This document shows, piece after piece, positions 1-9,007 of a stretch of 64,000 nucleotides of DNA (position 1 is the stretch's first letter; each line of letters opens with the position of its first letter). Origin of the DNA: a bacterium SCSIO 12696 (GTDB lineage: Bacteria; Pseudomonadota; Gammaproteobacteria; Pseudomonadales; Porticoccaceae); NCBI GenBank assembly GCA_024397955.1, contig CP073744.1:248001-312000 (forward strand). The letters are read 5' to 3'. The notes under the pieces are model-generated. The model was not told the origin of the DNA. It saw nothing but the letters and a program-made list of their open reading frames with translations, and ran no database searches. The translations under genes were made by a program, and so were the position numbers.

Positions 1-645
1 GCGCTCACTGACCAAGGGGTTTACGATACACACCGCCAGGATACCTGCGGCCATAATCCACAGGCTGCGTCGGGCCCACTTGGTGGCTCTGGCCTGTAAG
101 TCGCCATCGGTTTTCAGGATCAGCCAGCAAGCACCAATAAAATGGTATCCCGCAGTGATGCAGATAGCGCTGAGTACCGCAAACCCATAAGCGCCCAAGC
201 TGGTGTCAAAACCGTGTATATAGCGGCCGAACATATAGCCTTGGGCCAGTGTCGCTATCAGCGAGCCAATACGGAAACAGTGGTCCCATAAACGCTTGTG
301 GGATACCGCTGCCTTGGCGCGGAAGTCGAAGGACACGCCCCGCAGAATCAGCCCCACCAGCAAAAATGCTGCCGGTAGATAGAGCTCGCCCAGAATAACC
401 CCGTGAGCTTTAGGGAAGGCGACCAACAAGATGCCCACCGCCAGTACCAGCCAGGTTTCGTTGGCATCCCAAAATGGCCCGATAGAGGCAATCATACGGT
501 CTCTTTGCTGATCGTTGCTGGCGGTTTTGCTGAACGGCAGCAAGATCCCCACGCCCAAGTCGTAGCCATCCAGAATGGCGTAGATCAGCATAGCCAGGCC
601 CATCAGCCCGGCGAAAATAGCAGGGTATACGCTGGCTTCGGTCAT
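1..645 (-). CDS. cydB: Cytochrome bd ubiquinol oxidase subunit II (partial, C-terminus outside window)
   Basis: Second membrane subunit of the bd-type quinol:oxygen oxidoreductase in the inner membrane. The reading frame begins MTEASVYPAIFAGLMG and runs open off the left edge, so about 215 N-terminal residues are present. The segments LDGYDLGVGILLPF, WDANETWLVLAVG and LRGVSFDFR are family hallmarks, and hydrophobic helices alternate throughout. Its ATG overlaps the cydA stop in an ATGA quartet at 642-645, so the two are translationally coupled. With the short Q-loop of its partner it may be the cyanide-insensitive (Cio) type rather than Escherichia-like bd-I. A CydX-like small subunit, if present, lies outside the window. 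Confidence 0.93.
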   Translation of the reverse strand, partial: MTEASVYPAIFAGLMGLAMLIYAILDGYDLGVGILLPFSKTASNDQQRDRMIASIGPFWDANETWLVLAVGILLVAFPKAHGVILGELYLPAAFLLVGLILRGVSFDFRAKAAVSHKRLWDHCFRIGSLIATLAQGYMFGRYIHGFDTSLGAYGFAVLSAICITAGYHFIGACWLILKTDGDLQARATKWARRSLWIMAAGILAVCIVNPLVSER

Positions 646-2039
646 GCTCTGCTCTCCTCAACAGTAAGTCCCAAAGTGGGTTTTGCAGGTGCATCTTTTG
701 CAGATTTTTGTGGTGTACCCGCTTTGCGCGCGATCAAAAACAGGGTGCTGACATAAGCGATCAGCAATACCACATACAGAGACAGGTACAGCGCCAGGGT
801 AAAGCCGACGTTGCTGGGTGGAATCGCGGCTGCGGCGTCAGCGGTGCGTAAGATGCCGTGTACCAACCAGGGTTGGCGGCCAATTTCTGTGACGTACCAG
901 CCGGCCAGTGTGGCTATCCAGCCAGAGAAGGTCATGCCCAGCAGTGTAGTTAACAGCCACTTCGGCAATGGGTTTTGCTTGCGCCCCAGCCAGGTGGCTA
1001 ACCAAGAGCTAGCCAGCATCAGCAGGCCAATACCCACCATTATGCGAAACCCCCAAAACAACGGCATAACCGGCGGGTGGTCGGCAAAATCGTTGAGCCC
1101 GGTGATCTCGCCGTTGGCGTCGTGGGTCAGAATCAGGCTGGCCAGGTTGGGAACCCCCAGCGCGTAGTCGTTGCTGCGAGTGGTTTCATTGGGCAGTGCA
1201 AACAGCAGTAATGGTGCGCCTTGCTGAGTTTCCCAAACTCCTTCGATGGCTGCCACTTTGGCCGGTTGGTGTTTAAAGCTGTTGAGGCCGTGCAGATCGC
1301 CCACAAAGATTTGTATGGGGATCAGTATGGCGGCCAGTACCACGCCGGTGCGCAGTGCTTTGTTCACCGATGGTTGATGATCGCCACGGAGCTTGCGGTA
1401 GGCGGAAATGCCAGCCACCAGAAACGCGCCGGTTAAGCCGCAGGCCAGCATCATGTGGGTCAGGCGATAGGGCATGGATGGGTTAAAAATGATCTGCCAC
1501 CAGCTCACCGGGTGGGCGATGCCATCGATCATTTCGTGGCCGGTGGGCGTCTGCATCCAGGAATTCAGGGACAGAATCCAAAATGCCGACAGGGAGGTAC
1601 CAATGGCCACCAGCCAGGTAGCCAGTGTGTGGGTGCGCTCTGACACCCGGCCACGGCCAAACAGCATAATGCCCAGGAAAGTGGCTTCTAGAAAGAACGC
1701 GGTTAATACCTCGTAAGCCAGTAATGGCCCGGCAATATTGCCCACGGTTTCCATAAAACCGGGCCAGTTGGTGCCGAACTGGAACGACATGGTAATGCCA
1801 CTGACCACCCCCAGGGCAAAAGTAAGGGCAAATATCTTGATCCAGAAGCTGTAGGCATCCATCCAGCTCTGATCGCCAGTTTTGAGGAAGCGCAGTTTAA
1901 AAAACAGCAAAATCCAGCAAAGGGCGATGGTGATGGTAGGAAATAAAATATGAAAGCTGATATTGGCGGCAAACTGGATGCGTGCCAAGGTAATTACCGT
2001 TGGGTCTGCAACGGTCGCAAACAGTGCGGCGGCATTCAT
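642..2039 (-). CDS. cydA: Cytochrome bd ubiquinol oxidase subunit I
   Basis: Haem-bearing subunit that oxidises quinol and reduces oxygen to water without proton pumping. At 465 aa it is shorter than the roughly 520-aa Escherichia protein, mainly in the Q-loop, as in Cio-type oxidases. Haem ligands can be placed by family alignment: His30 (b595), His195 and Met334 within FRIMVG (b558), with Glu110 and Glu118 in the conserved helix LLAYEVLTAFFLEATF near the d-haem site. Its ATG overlaps the stop of the upstream regulator in ATGA and its own stop overlaps cydB the same way, giving one three-gene operon. The bd versus Cio subtype is inference. Confidence 0.96.
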   Translation of the reverse strand: MNAAALFATVADPTVITLARIQFAANISFHILFPTITIALCWILLFFKLRFLKTGDQSWMDAYSFWIKIFALTFALGVVSGITMSFQFGTNWPGFMETVGNIAGPLLAYEVLTAFFLEATFLGIMLFGRGRVSERTHTLATWLVAIGTSLSAFWILSLNSWMQTPTGHEMIDGIAHPVSWWQIIFNPSMPYRLTHMMLACGLTGAFLVAGISAYRKLRGDHQPSVNKALRTGVVLAAILIPIQIFVGDLHGLNSFKHQPAKVAAIEGVWETQQGAPLLLFALPNETTRSNDYALGVPNLASLILTHDANGEITGLNDFADHPPVMPLFWGFRIMVGIGLLMLASSWLATWLGRKQNPLPKWLLTTLLGMTFSGWIATLAGWYVTEIGRQPWLVHGILRTADAAAAIPPSNVGFTLALYLSLYVVLLIAYVSTLFLIARKAGTPQKSAKDAPAKPTLGLTVEESRA

Positions 2040-2608
2040 GAGTCGTTACCTCCTGCTGTGCCAGAGCGCTTGCCTTTCAGTTTGTCTTTGATGTCCAGGA
2101 CTTTGCTGACCCCAGCCCCCAGCTTCATCAATTGCGCCAGGCTGTCCGAGCTGAGCCGCTGCATGTCGTTACTCCACCCGGTGACCAATTCGATCATGTC
2201 GTGAATTTCTGCAAACTGCTGATGTGCGTATTCCTCCGCATCATCCACAGGGGGCTTCATCAACAGATTACGCAGCATGGAAAGGGTAGGGTCGATCTCC
2301 CGTTTGCGACGTTCTTCAATCAAGGTGCGGGTAACCTCCCAGATATCATCCGGCGTGCCGTAATAATCTTTGCGGTCACCGGGTACATTGTGTTGACGCA
2401 ACAGGTTCCAGGACTGCAGTTCCTTGAGGCCCATGCTGACGTTGGAGCGGGATATACCCAGTGCGTCCACAATTTGGTCGGCATTCAGCGGCTCTTGAGA
2501 AACCATTAACAGGGCGTATATTTGGCTGACAGTGCGGTTCATGCCCCAACGGCTGCCCATTTCACCGAAGTGCATAATGAATGTTTGCATAGAGGGTGTA
2601 AGAGTCAT
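2036..2608 (-). CDS. GbsR/MarR-family transcriptional regulator of the bd oxidase operon
   Basis: Predicted cytoplasmic DNA-binding protein of about 190 aa in the GbsR branch of the MarR superfamily. A winged helix-turn-helix is visible at about residues 28-72, with the recognition stretch GISRSNVSMGLKELQ, preceded by the typical N-terminal helix MQTFIMHFGEMGSRWGMNRT. I chose the ATG at 2608, with a GAG element 7 nt upstream; a TTG at 2620 would add four residues. The stop overlaps the cydA ATG, so regulator and oxidase are made from one message. Family members respond to small ligands such as choline or to stress; the ligand here cannot be told. Control of its own cydAB operon is inference from coupling. 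Confidence 0.85.
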   Translation of the reverse strand: MTLTPSMQTFIMHFGEMGSRWGMNRTVSQIYALLMVSQEPLNADQIVDALGISRSNVSMGLKELQSWNLLRQHNVPGDRKDYYGTPDDIWEVTRTLIEERRKREIDPTLSMLRNLLMKPPVDDAEEYAHQQFAEIHDMIELVTGWSNDMQRLSSDSLAQLMKLGAGVSKVLDIKDKLKGKRSGTAGGNDS

Positions 2609-2661
2609 GGCATATCTCAATATTTGAATTTTCAGAAATTATTGAAATTTTAGTAATTAAG

Positions 2662-2675
2662 TTGACTTGGGTCAA
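2662..2675. promoter_or_regulatory. FNR/Anr-like operator upstream of the regulator-cydAB operon
   Basis: TTGACTTGGGTCAA is a perfect 5-bp inverted repeat with a 4-nt spacer, matching the CRP/FNR-family architecture TTGAT-N4-ATCAA with the DNR-like TTGAC half site. It is centred about 60 bp upstream of the regulator ATG, a plausible activator position. Oxygen-responsive control of bd oxidases by FNR or Anr is well known in gammaproteobacteria, which supports the call; direct evidence is only the palindrome. Confidence 0.5.
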
Positions 2676-2922
2676 TGCAATTCGTCGTGCTCAATAAAAT
2701 CTTATTGTTGGGAATTTAAGGGGAATAATTGGCGCATAGGACTGCTACCAAGATTTTGGTATGCTACTCAGTCGCATACGTTAAAAAGATAAGAAAATAC
2801 CTGCACTTTTTGGGTTAGTGACTGGATACCGTTTTTTTTAGGGCAATTGCGATAAATTGCCCCCCGAGTCCTGCTGTGACTTATAACGGTAAACAATGCC
2901 CGCCAGAATGCGGGGCCGCTCC
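2676..2922. other. Intergenic stretch with two short palindromes, no gene seen
   Basis: Together with the flanking sites this lies in the only gap of more than 300 bases in the window (2609-3227). I see no coding potential. Two perfect inverted repeats are present: TACCAA/TTGGTA (2746-2751 and 2756-2761) and GGGCAATT/AATTGCCC (2841-2848 and 2855-2862). The latter is preceded, not followed, by a T-run on the plus strand, so it is not an intrinsic terminator for either strand. They may be operators or leader hairpins. Confidence 0.4.
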
Positions 2923-3189
2923 AGGGTCTGTTGACGTTTCATATCCGCCGCTGTTGGCGGCTGAAAAGGCGTCCATCTAGGCGCGAGGAATGCGGTTTGG
3001 TCATTCCAAATGATTGACGAGCAACAACGAGGGGCGCCTTTTCAGCCCCAACCCGCAGGGCTGAGGCTATTTTTGCGCTCCACTGCGTTGTAAATCGCTG
3101 ATGTAGAATGACTACACGGCACTCTTTACGCCTTGTTGAGCGCAAAAATTGCTCTCAGCAGAGGTGGATATGAAACGTCAACAGACCCT
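2923..3189. repeat. Structured inverted-repeat (MITE-like) element
   Basis: A 267-bp element bounded by a perfect 24-bp terminal inverted repeat (2923-2946 and 3166-3189). Inside are two further long-range stems: 2959-2971 with 3035-3047 (13 of 13 paired), and 3061-3080 with 3138-3158 (near perfect). Each encloses smaller hairpins: GGAATG/CATTCC at 2987-2992 and 3002-3007, and GTAAA/TTTAC plus TGTAG/CTACA between 3090 and 3129. The whole can fold as a three-way junction. No transposase and no obvious target duplication is present. A 68-codon frame on minus inside it looks like chance. The right end is only 38 nt from the gspC start, so the element lies in the T2SS operon leader. Confidence 0.7.
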
Positions 3190-3227
3190 AGGCGACAGGT
3201 TTTGAATCAAGCAAACAGAGGTAACAG

Positions 3228-4205
3228 GTGTTAGCGGGCAAAGTGCCTACCATCGCGGCTAACTCGGCGCTGACACGGGCTGTTCAGCAGTTAGGTGCAG
3301 GTCTGAAGCGAGTACCGTTGCACGCATGGCAATTATTGGTTGTGGTGTTGTGCTTGCTGGTAATCGCCAACAGTGGTGCCAAACTGTTATGGGCACTGTG
3401 GCCCCAGCAACAACCACAGCAACCATTGAATGCTACTTTGTCATTGCAGCCTGCCAGTGCAGGAAATGCCGGTGCGGCCAGTGCTGATATCAGCGGTTTA
3501 TTGAAGCTGAATCTGTATGGTGTGGCTGGTGAAGTTATCGTCAATGAACCCGTCGATACGATACCGGCGAACGAAGAGTTTGAAGCGGAAGATACCAAGC
3601 TGGCGTTGAAACTCACCGGGGTTTTGAGCAGCAGTGATCCCAAGGCTGCCCGCGCAATGATTGCCCACAGCAACAAACAAGCGGTTTACAAGGTTGGTGA
3701 TAAATTGCCAGCCGGTCGCAATGTGACTCTTGATCGGGTGCTGGAGCGGCGAGTTATCTTAAACAATGCCGGGCGCTATGAATCTCTGTGGCTGTTTGAG
3801 GAAATGGAAGGTGAGCCTCTGTTGGTGGAAACGCCGGTTGCCGAAAGTAGAGTGCAACCAGTTAATAAACCTGTAGCTCGTCAGCGCCCGGCTGCACAGG
3901 TCGTTAAACGAGAACTGCCAACCCCTGAAACTTTGGCGCAAGTTATTCGTGTTACCAAGCGTAAACAAGGTTTTGAAGTATCACCTCTTAAAAGTCTGGC
4001 TCAGTTTGAACAATTGGGATTTAAAGCAGGTGATGTCGTAACCGCTGTTAATGGCACACCGGTGAGCACTGACCCAGAGCAGCTGCGCCAGCTGTACTTG
4101 GAAGTGTTGCAAGCACCAACGGCCCAAATGCAGATATTGCGTAGTGGTCAGACAGTAGATATTGATATTGACTTGGCAAAGCTCAGCCAAGTGATCAACC
4201 AATAA
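3228..4205 (+). CDS. gspC: Type II secretion system inner-membrane linker protein GspC
   Basis: Bitopic protein that connects the inner-membrane platform of the type II secretion system to the secretin. The 325-aa protein has a short cytoplasmic head, one membrane helix at about 34-56, a homology-region domain around 105-190 (containing LTGVLSSSDPKAARAMI and VYKVGDKL), and a C-terminal PDZ-like domain at about 240-320 with GFKAGDVVTAVNGTPV. The GTG start is supported by AGAGG six nt upstream. It is the first gene of a twelve-gene run in canonical order, gspC to gspN, and 16 nt separate it from gspD. No gspA, gspB or prepilin peptidase gspO lies nearby. Confidence 0.93.
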   Translation: MLAGKVPTIAANSALTRAVQQLGAGLKRVPLHAWQLLVVVLCLLVIANSGAKLLWALWPQQQPQQPLNATLSLQPASAGNAGAASADISGLLKLNLYGVAGEVIVNEPVDTIPANEEFEAEDTKLALKLTGVLSSSDPKAARAMIAHSNKQAVYKVGDKLPAGRNVTLDRVLERRVILNNAGRYESLWLFEEMEGEPLLVETPVAESRVQPVNKPVARQRPAAQVVKRELPTPETLAQVIRVTKRKQGFEVSPLKSLAQFEQLGFKAGDVVTAVNGTPVSTDPEQLRQLYLEVLQAPTAQMQILRSGQTVDIDIDLAKLSQVINQ

Positions 4206-4224
4206 GGACCAGTAAGGAGTCGTG

Positions 4225-6240
4225 GTGAAGTCGCTCGTACTGAATACAACAAGAAAATGGTGTTGCGCCATTGCTTTGTCGCTGGTGTGCGCTACGGTGC
4301 CTGCTCAGGAAGACTCTGCAGAGAGAACCTGGACACCCAATTTCCGTGATGCGGATATTCGCGAGGTTATTCACTTTGTCAGCGGCACGATTGGTGCCGA
4401 TTCCGTCATTATTGATCCGCTGGTAAAAGGCAAAGTGGACGTGATTTCCCGGGTTCCGCTGAGTCAGGAAAGACTGTACGACCTGTTTGTGAATGTGCTC
4501 GATGTTCACGGTTTTGCTGCTATCAACAGCGGTGGTGTATTGCGGGTCATCCCCGCCAAAAAGGCCCGCACAGCCCCGTCCAGTACAAATGGTCGCAAAG
4601 ATGACAACACCGGTTTTGTTACCCGTATTATCCACCTAAAGCACGTATCTGCGGCCAAGGTGCTGCCCATTCTTCGCCCAATGGTGCCCCAACATGCCCA
4701 TCTGGCGGCTTCCAGTAACGGTACCCTGGTGATTTCCGATGTAGCCGCCAATGTAAAACGCATTGAACAGCTGGTTAGGCAACTGGATACGGTGTCAAAA
4801 ATTGAAACCGAGCTGGTCGAATTGCACCATGCCCATGCGGAAGAGGTTGTTGGCACTCTGGAGCAGTTGAGCAAAGGTCAGGGCCAGGACGCTCAGCAAA
4901 AACAGCTGATTATGGTGCCGGAGGCGCGCACCAACTCTGTGTTGTTAAGAGGTGATGAACTGTCCCGCCTGGAAGCCAAAAACCTGATTCGGCAGCTGGA
5001 TCGCCCCGGTGAACAAACCGGCAATATCCGTACTATTTATTTGCAGCACGCCGATGCAGAGTCTCTGTCAGAAGTGCTTCAGGGGGTCATCTCCAACCTG
5101 GAACAGGGCCAGCAGCAAAACGCTGGTCAACAGGGCCGCTCCGCAGTGGTGGCAGACGTGGATACCAATTCCCTGATTATCACTGCACAGGGGGATACTC
5201 TGGATTCCCTGTTGCAGGTGGTAGAGCGCCTGGATATTCGCCGTTCCAATGTGATTATTGAAGCGGTGATTGCCGAGGTAAATGATACCGTCGATCGCAA
5301 TTTGGGCATTGAGTGGTTTTACAGTGATGAAGATCGGGGCACCTTTGGCAGCTCGGTCAATAACAGCAGCAGCCTTGGAGCACTGGCCGGAGCCATTGGC
5401 GGTGATGACAACAGCTCCAATGACGATGATGACTCTGGCAGTAATGTCACCATTGCCGGTGCATTAGCCGGCATACCCGGGCAGACCATTGGTATTGGCC
5501 GCTTGGGTAGCACAACGGATTTTGCGGTTGTGTTGAACGCCCTGCACAACGACACTGACTCCACTATTCTTGCCAAGCCTCACCTGATTACTTTGGACAA
5601 CAGCGAAGCGGTGTTTAACAATGGTCAGCAGGTGCCCTTTATTACCGGTTCATTTACCAATACCGGCACCAATGGCAACGCCACCAACCCCTTTCAGACC
5701 ATTCAGCGTGAAGACGTGGGTATCCGCTTGGAGGTCACCCCACATATCAATAATGGCGGCAGTATGGAGCTGGAAATCTATCAGGAGGTTTCCAGCGTCA
5801 GTAGCAGCGGTATCGCTTCCGACTTGATTACCAACAAGCGAGACATCACCACCGTGGTGCGAGTAGACGACGGTGAAATGATCGTGCTCAGTGGCTTGAT
5901 TCGCGATGATCTCACTGATACCGAGCGCAAAGTGCCATTGCTGGGCGATATCCCTTTATTGGGGCGCCTGTTTCGGTCTACCACCACGCAGTTGCAGCAG
6001 ACCAATTTGATGGTGTTTATACGCGCTCGCATTCTCCACGACGAGCAGGACACTTACGATTTTACCGCTGAGAAGTACGACTTTATTCGTCAGCGTCAAC
6101 TGGAAGCGCAAGGCAATAGTAAAGGCTGGCTCGATAAAGATCGTATCCCCGTATTGCCCAAATGGGATCAGCCGCGACCTCAACAAACTCCACAGGGCGC
6201 ACCAGAGCAAACAGAAGCCGCGGAGCAGTCCGACGAATGA
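4225..6240 (+). CDS. gspD: Type II secretion system outer-membrane secretin GspD
   Basis: Multimeric outer-membrane channel through which folded exoproteins leave. About 671 aa: signal peptide to about residue 27 (ends CATVPAQ), N0 domain (NFRDADIREVIHFVSG), repeated N1-N3 ring domains, then the secretin core with the late motif VPLLGDIPLLGRLFR. An acidic, serine-rich insertion (GGDDNSSNDDDDSGSN) sits in the N3-to-secretin region, as in many homologues. Two GTG codons are adjacent at 4222 and 4225; AAGGAG ends 5 nt before the second, so I favour 4225. The Gln/Glu-rich tail after the core may serve pilotin binding, which is inference. The stop overlaps gspE in ATGA. Confidence 0.95.
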   Translation: MKSLVLNTTRKWCCAIALSLVCATVPAQEDSAERTWTPNFRDADIREVIHFVSGTIGADSVIIDPLVKGKVDVISRVPLSQERLYDLFVNVLDVHGFAAINSGGVLRVIPAKKARTAPSSTNGRKDDNTGFVTRIIHLKHVSAAKVLPILRPMVPQHAHLAASSNGTLVISDVAANVKRIEQLVRQLDTVSKIETELVELHHAHAEEVVGTLEQLSKGQGQDAQQKQLIMVPEARTNSVLLRGDELSRLEAKNLIRQLDRPGEQTGNIRTIYLQHADAESLSEVLQGVISNLEQGQQQNAGQQGRSAVVADVDTNSLIITAQGDTLDSLLQVVERLDIRRSNVIIEAVIAEVNDTVDRNLGIEWFYSDEDRGTFGSSVNNSSSLGALAGAIGGDDNSSNDDDDSGSNVTIAGALAGIPGQTIGIGRLGSTTDFAVVLNALHNDTDSTILAKPHLITLDNSEAVFNNGQQVPFITGSFTNTGTNGNATNPFQTIQREDVGIRLEVTPHINNGGSMELEIYQEVSSVSSSGIASDLITNKRDITTVVRVDDGEMIVLSGLIRDDLTDTERKVPLLGDIPLLGRLFRSTTTQLQQTNLMVFIRARILHDEQDTYDFTAEKYDFIRQRQLEAQGNSKGWLDKDRIPVLPKWDQPRPQQTPQGAPEQTEAAEQSDE

Positions 6241-7706
6241 GCACCGCGAACAGCGATAGTCTGCCGTTTGCCTTTGCCAAGGCCCACGGGGTACTGCTGG
6301 ACGAGGGCAGGGTAGTGCACCGTGAGGGACTTACCCTAACCACACTGTTGGAATTGCGTCGCTTTCTCGGTGCTCCCTTTGATTTACAGCAGGTGGATGA
6401 CAGCGAATTTGCCCGCTTGCTAAGCACCAGCTATCAGCGCGGTGAAAGCGGCGAAGCCCAGCGGGTTGCCGAAGACATGAGCGACGACATCGACCTGTCG
6501 CGACTGGCGGACGAAATCCCCGAAGACAGCGATTTGATGGAAGGGGAAAATGACGCCCCGGTGATTCGCCTGATTAACGCCATTCTGTCTCAGGCGGTGC
6601 GGGAAAAAGCTTCCGATATCCATATTGAACCCTTTGAAGATCGCCTGGCGGTGCGCTTTCGCGTCGATGGTGTACTCAGCGAAGTGCTGTCACCAAAGCC
6701 GTTGCTGGCACCGTTGTTGGTGTCTCGCCTCAAGGTGATGGCGCGCCTGGATATTGCCGAAAAACGTTTGCCTCAGGATGGCCGCATCTCCGTGCGCCTG
6801 GCGGGTCACGGTGTGGATATTCGCCTGTCTACGATCCCGGCGACTCACGGTGAACGGGTAGTACTGCGCCTGTTGGATAAACAAGCGGGCCAGTTGCAGG
6901 TCGATCAGCTGGATATGCCTGCAGACATGCTGAGCACCTTCAAAAGCGCGCTCAGCCGTCCTCACGGAATTATCCTGGTCACCGGCCCCACCGGTTCTGG
7001 TAAAACCACCAGCCTGTACGCTGGGCTCAGCTACCTCAACAACAGCAGTCGCAATATCCTGACCATCGAAGATCCGGTGGAATACATGCTCCCCGGTGTT
7101 GGCCAGACCCAGGTGAATCCCAAAGTGGATATGACCTTTGCCCGTGGCCTACGGGCAATTCTTCGCCAAGACCCGGATGTAGTGATGGTGGGGGAAATTC
7201 GCGATGGTGAAACCGCCTCTATCGCCGTACAGGCCAGTTTAACCGGGCACCTGGTGCTCAGCACCCTGCACACCAATACCGCCGTGGGTGCTATTACCCG
7301 TTTGCAGGATATGGGCGTGGAGCCGTTTTTACTGGCTTCCAGTCTGGTGGCGGTGATGGCACAGCGCTTGGTGCGTGTGCTCTGCACCGAGTGCAAACAA
7401 GAGTACCTGCCCGATGATGCAGAGTGCGAACGCCTAGGACTGGACAACCCGGTGCCTATTTATAAAACAGTGGGTTGTGAAAGCTGTAACCACACTGGTT
7501 ATCGAGGCCGCAGTGCGGTGTTCGAGATAATTGAAATTGACGAAAAAGTCAGCCGCCTTATTCACGATGGTGCTGGTGAGCAAGAAATTCTGGATGTGGC
7601 ACGCAAACGCAGCGCGTCTTTGGCAGAATCCGCCAGAGATCGAATCATTGCCGGTGATACCAGTCTGGAAGAAGTTCTGCGGGTAACGGCTACCTCTAAC
7701 GGATAA
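6237..7706 (+). CDS. gspE: Type II secretion system assembly ATPase GspE
   Basis: Cytoplasmic hexameric ATPase that powers pseudopilus assembly. The 489-aa protein carries Walker A GPTGSGKTT at 250-258, an Asp box near IEDPVEY, a Walker B region DPDVVMVGEIRD, a His box (TGHLVLSTLHTN), and the zinc-binding tetracysteine block beginning CTEC at 383 and closing with CESC about 35 residues later. The start is the ATG at 6237, which overlaps the gspD stop in ATGA; the open frame extends upstream of this but only inside gspD. It docks on GspL through its N-terminal domain. Confidence 0.96.
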   Translation: MSTANSDSLPFAFAKAHGVLLDEGRVVHREGLTLTTLLELRRFLGAPFDLQQVDDSEFARLLSTSYQRGESGEAQRVAEDMSDDIDLSRLADEIPEDSDLMEGENDAPVIRLINAILSQAVREKASDIHIEPFEDRLAVRFRVDGVLSEVLSPKPLLAPLLVSRLKVMARLDIAEKRLPQDGRISVRLAGHGVDIRLSTIPATHGERVVLRLLDKQAGQLQVDQLDMPADMLSTFKSALSRPHGIILVTGPTGSGKTTSLYAGLSYLNNSSRNILTIEDPVEYMLPGVGQTQVNPKVDMTFARGLRAILRQDPDVVMVGEIRDGETASIAVQASLTGHLVLSTLHTNTAVGAITRLQDMGVEPFLLASSLVAVMAQRLVRVLCTECKQEYLPDDAECERLGLDNPVPIYKTVGCESCNHTGYRGRSAVFEIIEIDEKVSRLIHDGAGEQEILDVARKRSASLAESARDRIIAGDTSLEEVLRVTATSNG

Positions 7707-7760
7707 CCTGCCATTGCCACGCTCTTCGTAGTGACGGTATACGACAAATAGGAACAACCA

Positions 7761-8978
7761 TTGGGCGCCTACAGCTACCGCGCATTAACCGACACCGGTT
7801 CCGTCACCAAAGGGGTGATGGAAGGTGACTCTGAGCGCCAGATTCGCAGTCAACTGCGTGCCCAATCCCTGCGCCCACTGGAGGTCAAGGCCACCAAATC
7901 CTCTTCGGTGGATAAAGCCCCCAGCCGTTGGCAGCGCAGCAGTGGCCGACTCAAGGCACCAGAGCTGGCTCTGTTTACTCGCCAGTTGGCAACTCTGGTG
8001 GAGTCGGGGTTGCCATTAACGGACGCTTTAAAAGCCTGCGCTAAGCAAAACTCGAAGCCTCGCGCCCAGGAATTGATTTTGCAAACCCGCAGCCGGGTGC
8101 AGGAAGGTCACAGCCTGGCTTATGCGCTGGGTGAGAACTCCCGTAGTTTTGATGCTCTCTACCGGGCCACGGTAGAGGCGGGAGAGAGTGCCGGTTACCT
8201 GGGCCCAGTACTAACTCGCCTGGCGGAGTATTGTGAGGCCGGGCAGAACACCGTACAGAAGCTACGCAGCGCCATGGCTTACCCACTGGTTTTGCTGGCA
8301 GTATCGATAATTGTGGTGGCAGTGCTGATGACTAAGGTGGTGCCACAAATGGTGGATACCTTTACTCGTCGCGGCCAGGAATTGCCACTGCCCACTATGA
8401 TGCTTATCGACATCAGCAATTTTTTTGTCAATTACGGTCTGCACCTGTTGCTGGGGGTAATCCTGGCCGTAGTGGGTTTTGCCTTGTGGTTGCGAAGTGA
8501 CAGCAATCGCAAACGTTGGCACCGTCTGCAGTTGAAAATACCGGTTATTGGCGAGTGGAAGCGGGCGCTGGACTGTTCGCGTTTTTCCGCCACGCTGTCC
8601 ATTTTGGTATCCAGCGGAGTGCCACTGCTCAACGCCCTGCAAATCGCCCGCCAGGTAATGTTGAACCTGGAATTGCGCGATCGCTGTGAAACCGTGGTCA
8701 CTATGGTGGCAGAGGGCAGCTCGCTCAACCTGGCTATGGACAGGGCGGAGGTGTTTCCCCCACTACTGGTACAAATGGTGGCCAGTGGTGAACTCAGTGG
8801 TGAGCTCGGGGATATGCTTGCCCGGGCCGCTGAAAACCAAGAGCGGGAACTGGATTACAAATTGTCTGCCATGATGTCCATATTACCGCCGGCGATGGTG
8901 GTGTTTATGGGCTTGATCGTCGCCTTTATTGTGGCGGCGGTACTGCTGCCGGTGTCGCAACAAATTAATTTAATTTAG
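7761..8978 (+). CDS. gspF: Type II secretion system inner-membrane platform protein GspF
   Basis: Polytopic inner-membrane protein thought to couple the GspE ATPase to pseudopilin assembly. The 405-aa length, tandem cytoplasmic T2SSF domains (residues about 70-195 and 270-395) and three membrane helices (about 170-195, 220-243 and 370-400) fit the family. LALFTRQLATLVESGLPL and its repeat FSATLSILVSSGVPLL mark the two domain starts. Translation begins at a TTG at 7761 with AGGA seven nt upstream; no ATG or GTG is closer. A 54-nt gap from gspE is the largest inside the cluster. Confidence 0.95.
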   Translation: MGAYSYRALTDTGSVTKGVMEGDSERQIRSQLRAQSLRPLEVKATKSSSVDKAPSRWQRSSGRLKAPELALFTRQLATLVESGLPLTDALKACAKQNSKPRAQELILQTRSRVQEGHSLAYALGENSRSFDALYRATVEAGESAGYLGPVLTRLAEYCEAGQNTVQKLRSAMAYPLVLLAVSIIVVAVLMTKVVPQMVDTFTRRGQELPLPTMMLIDISNFFVNYGLHLLLGVILAVVGFALWLRSDSNRKRWHRLQLKIPVIGEWKRALDCSRFSATLSILVSSGVPLLNALQIARQVMLNLELRDRCETVVTMVAEGSSLNLAMDRAEVFPPLLVQMVASGELSGELGDMLARAAENQERELDYKLSAMMSILPPAMVVFMGLIVAFIVAAVLLPVSQQINLI

Positions 8979-9007
8979 AACGTTTTATTTTAGAGAGTCT
9001 CGCGGTA

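Noticed and set aside
2831..2862. T-run with GGGCAATT/AATTGCCC stem as a terminator
   Set aside because: The T-run precedes the stem on plus and would read as A-run after it on minus, so it is not an intrinsic terminator in either direction.
2939..3145. 68-codon open frame on minus inside the structured repeat
   Set aside because: It lies wholly within the palindromic element, has no ribosome binding site, and its composition follows the repeat arms rather than a protein.
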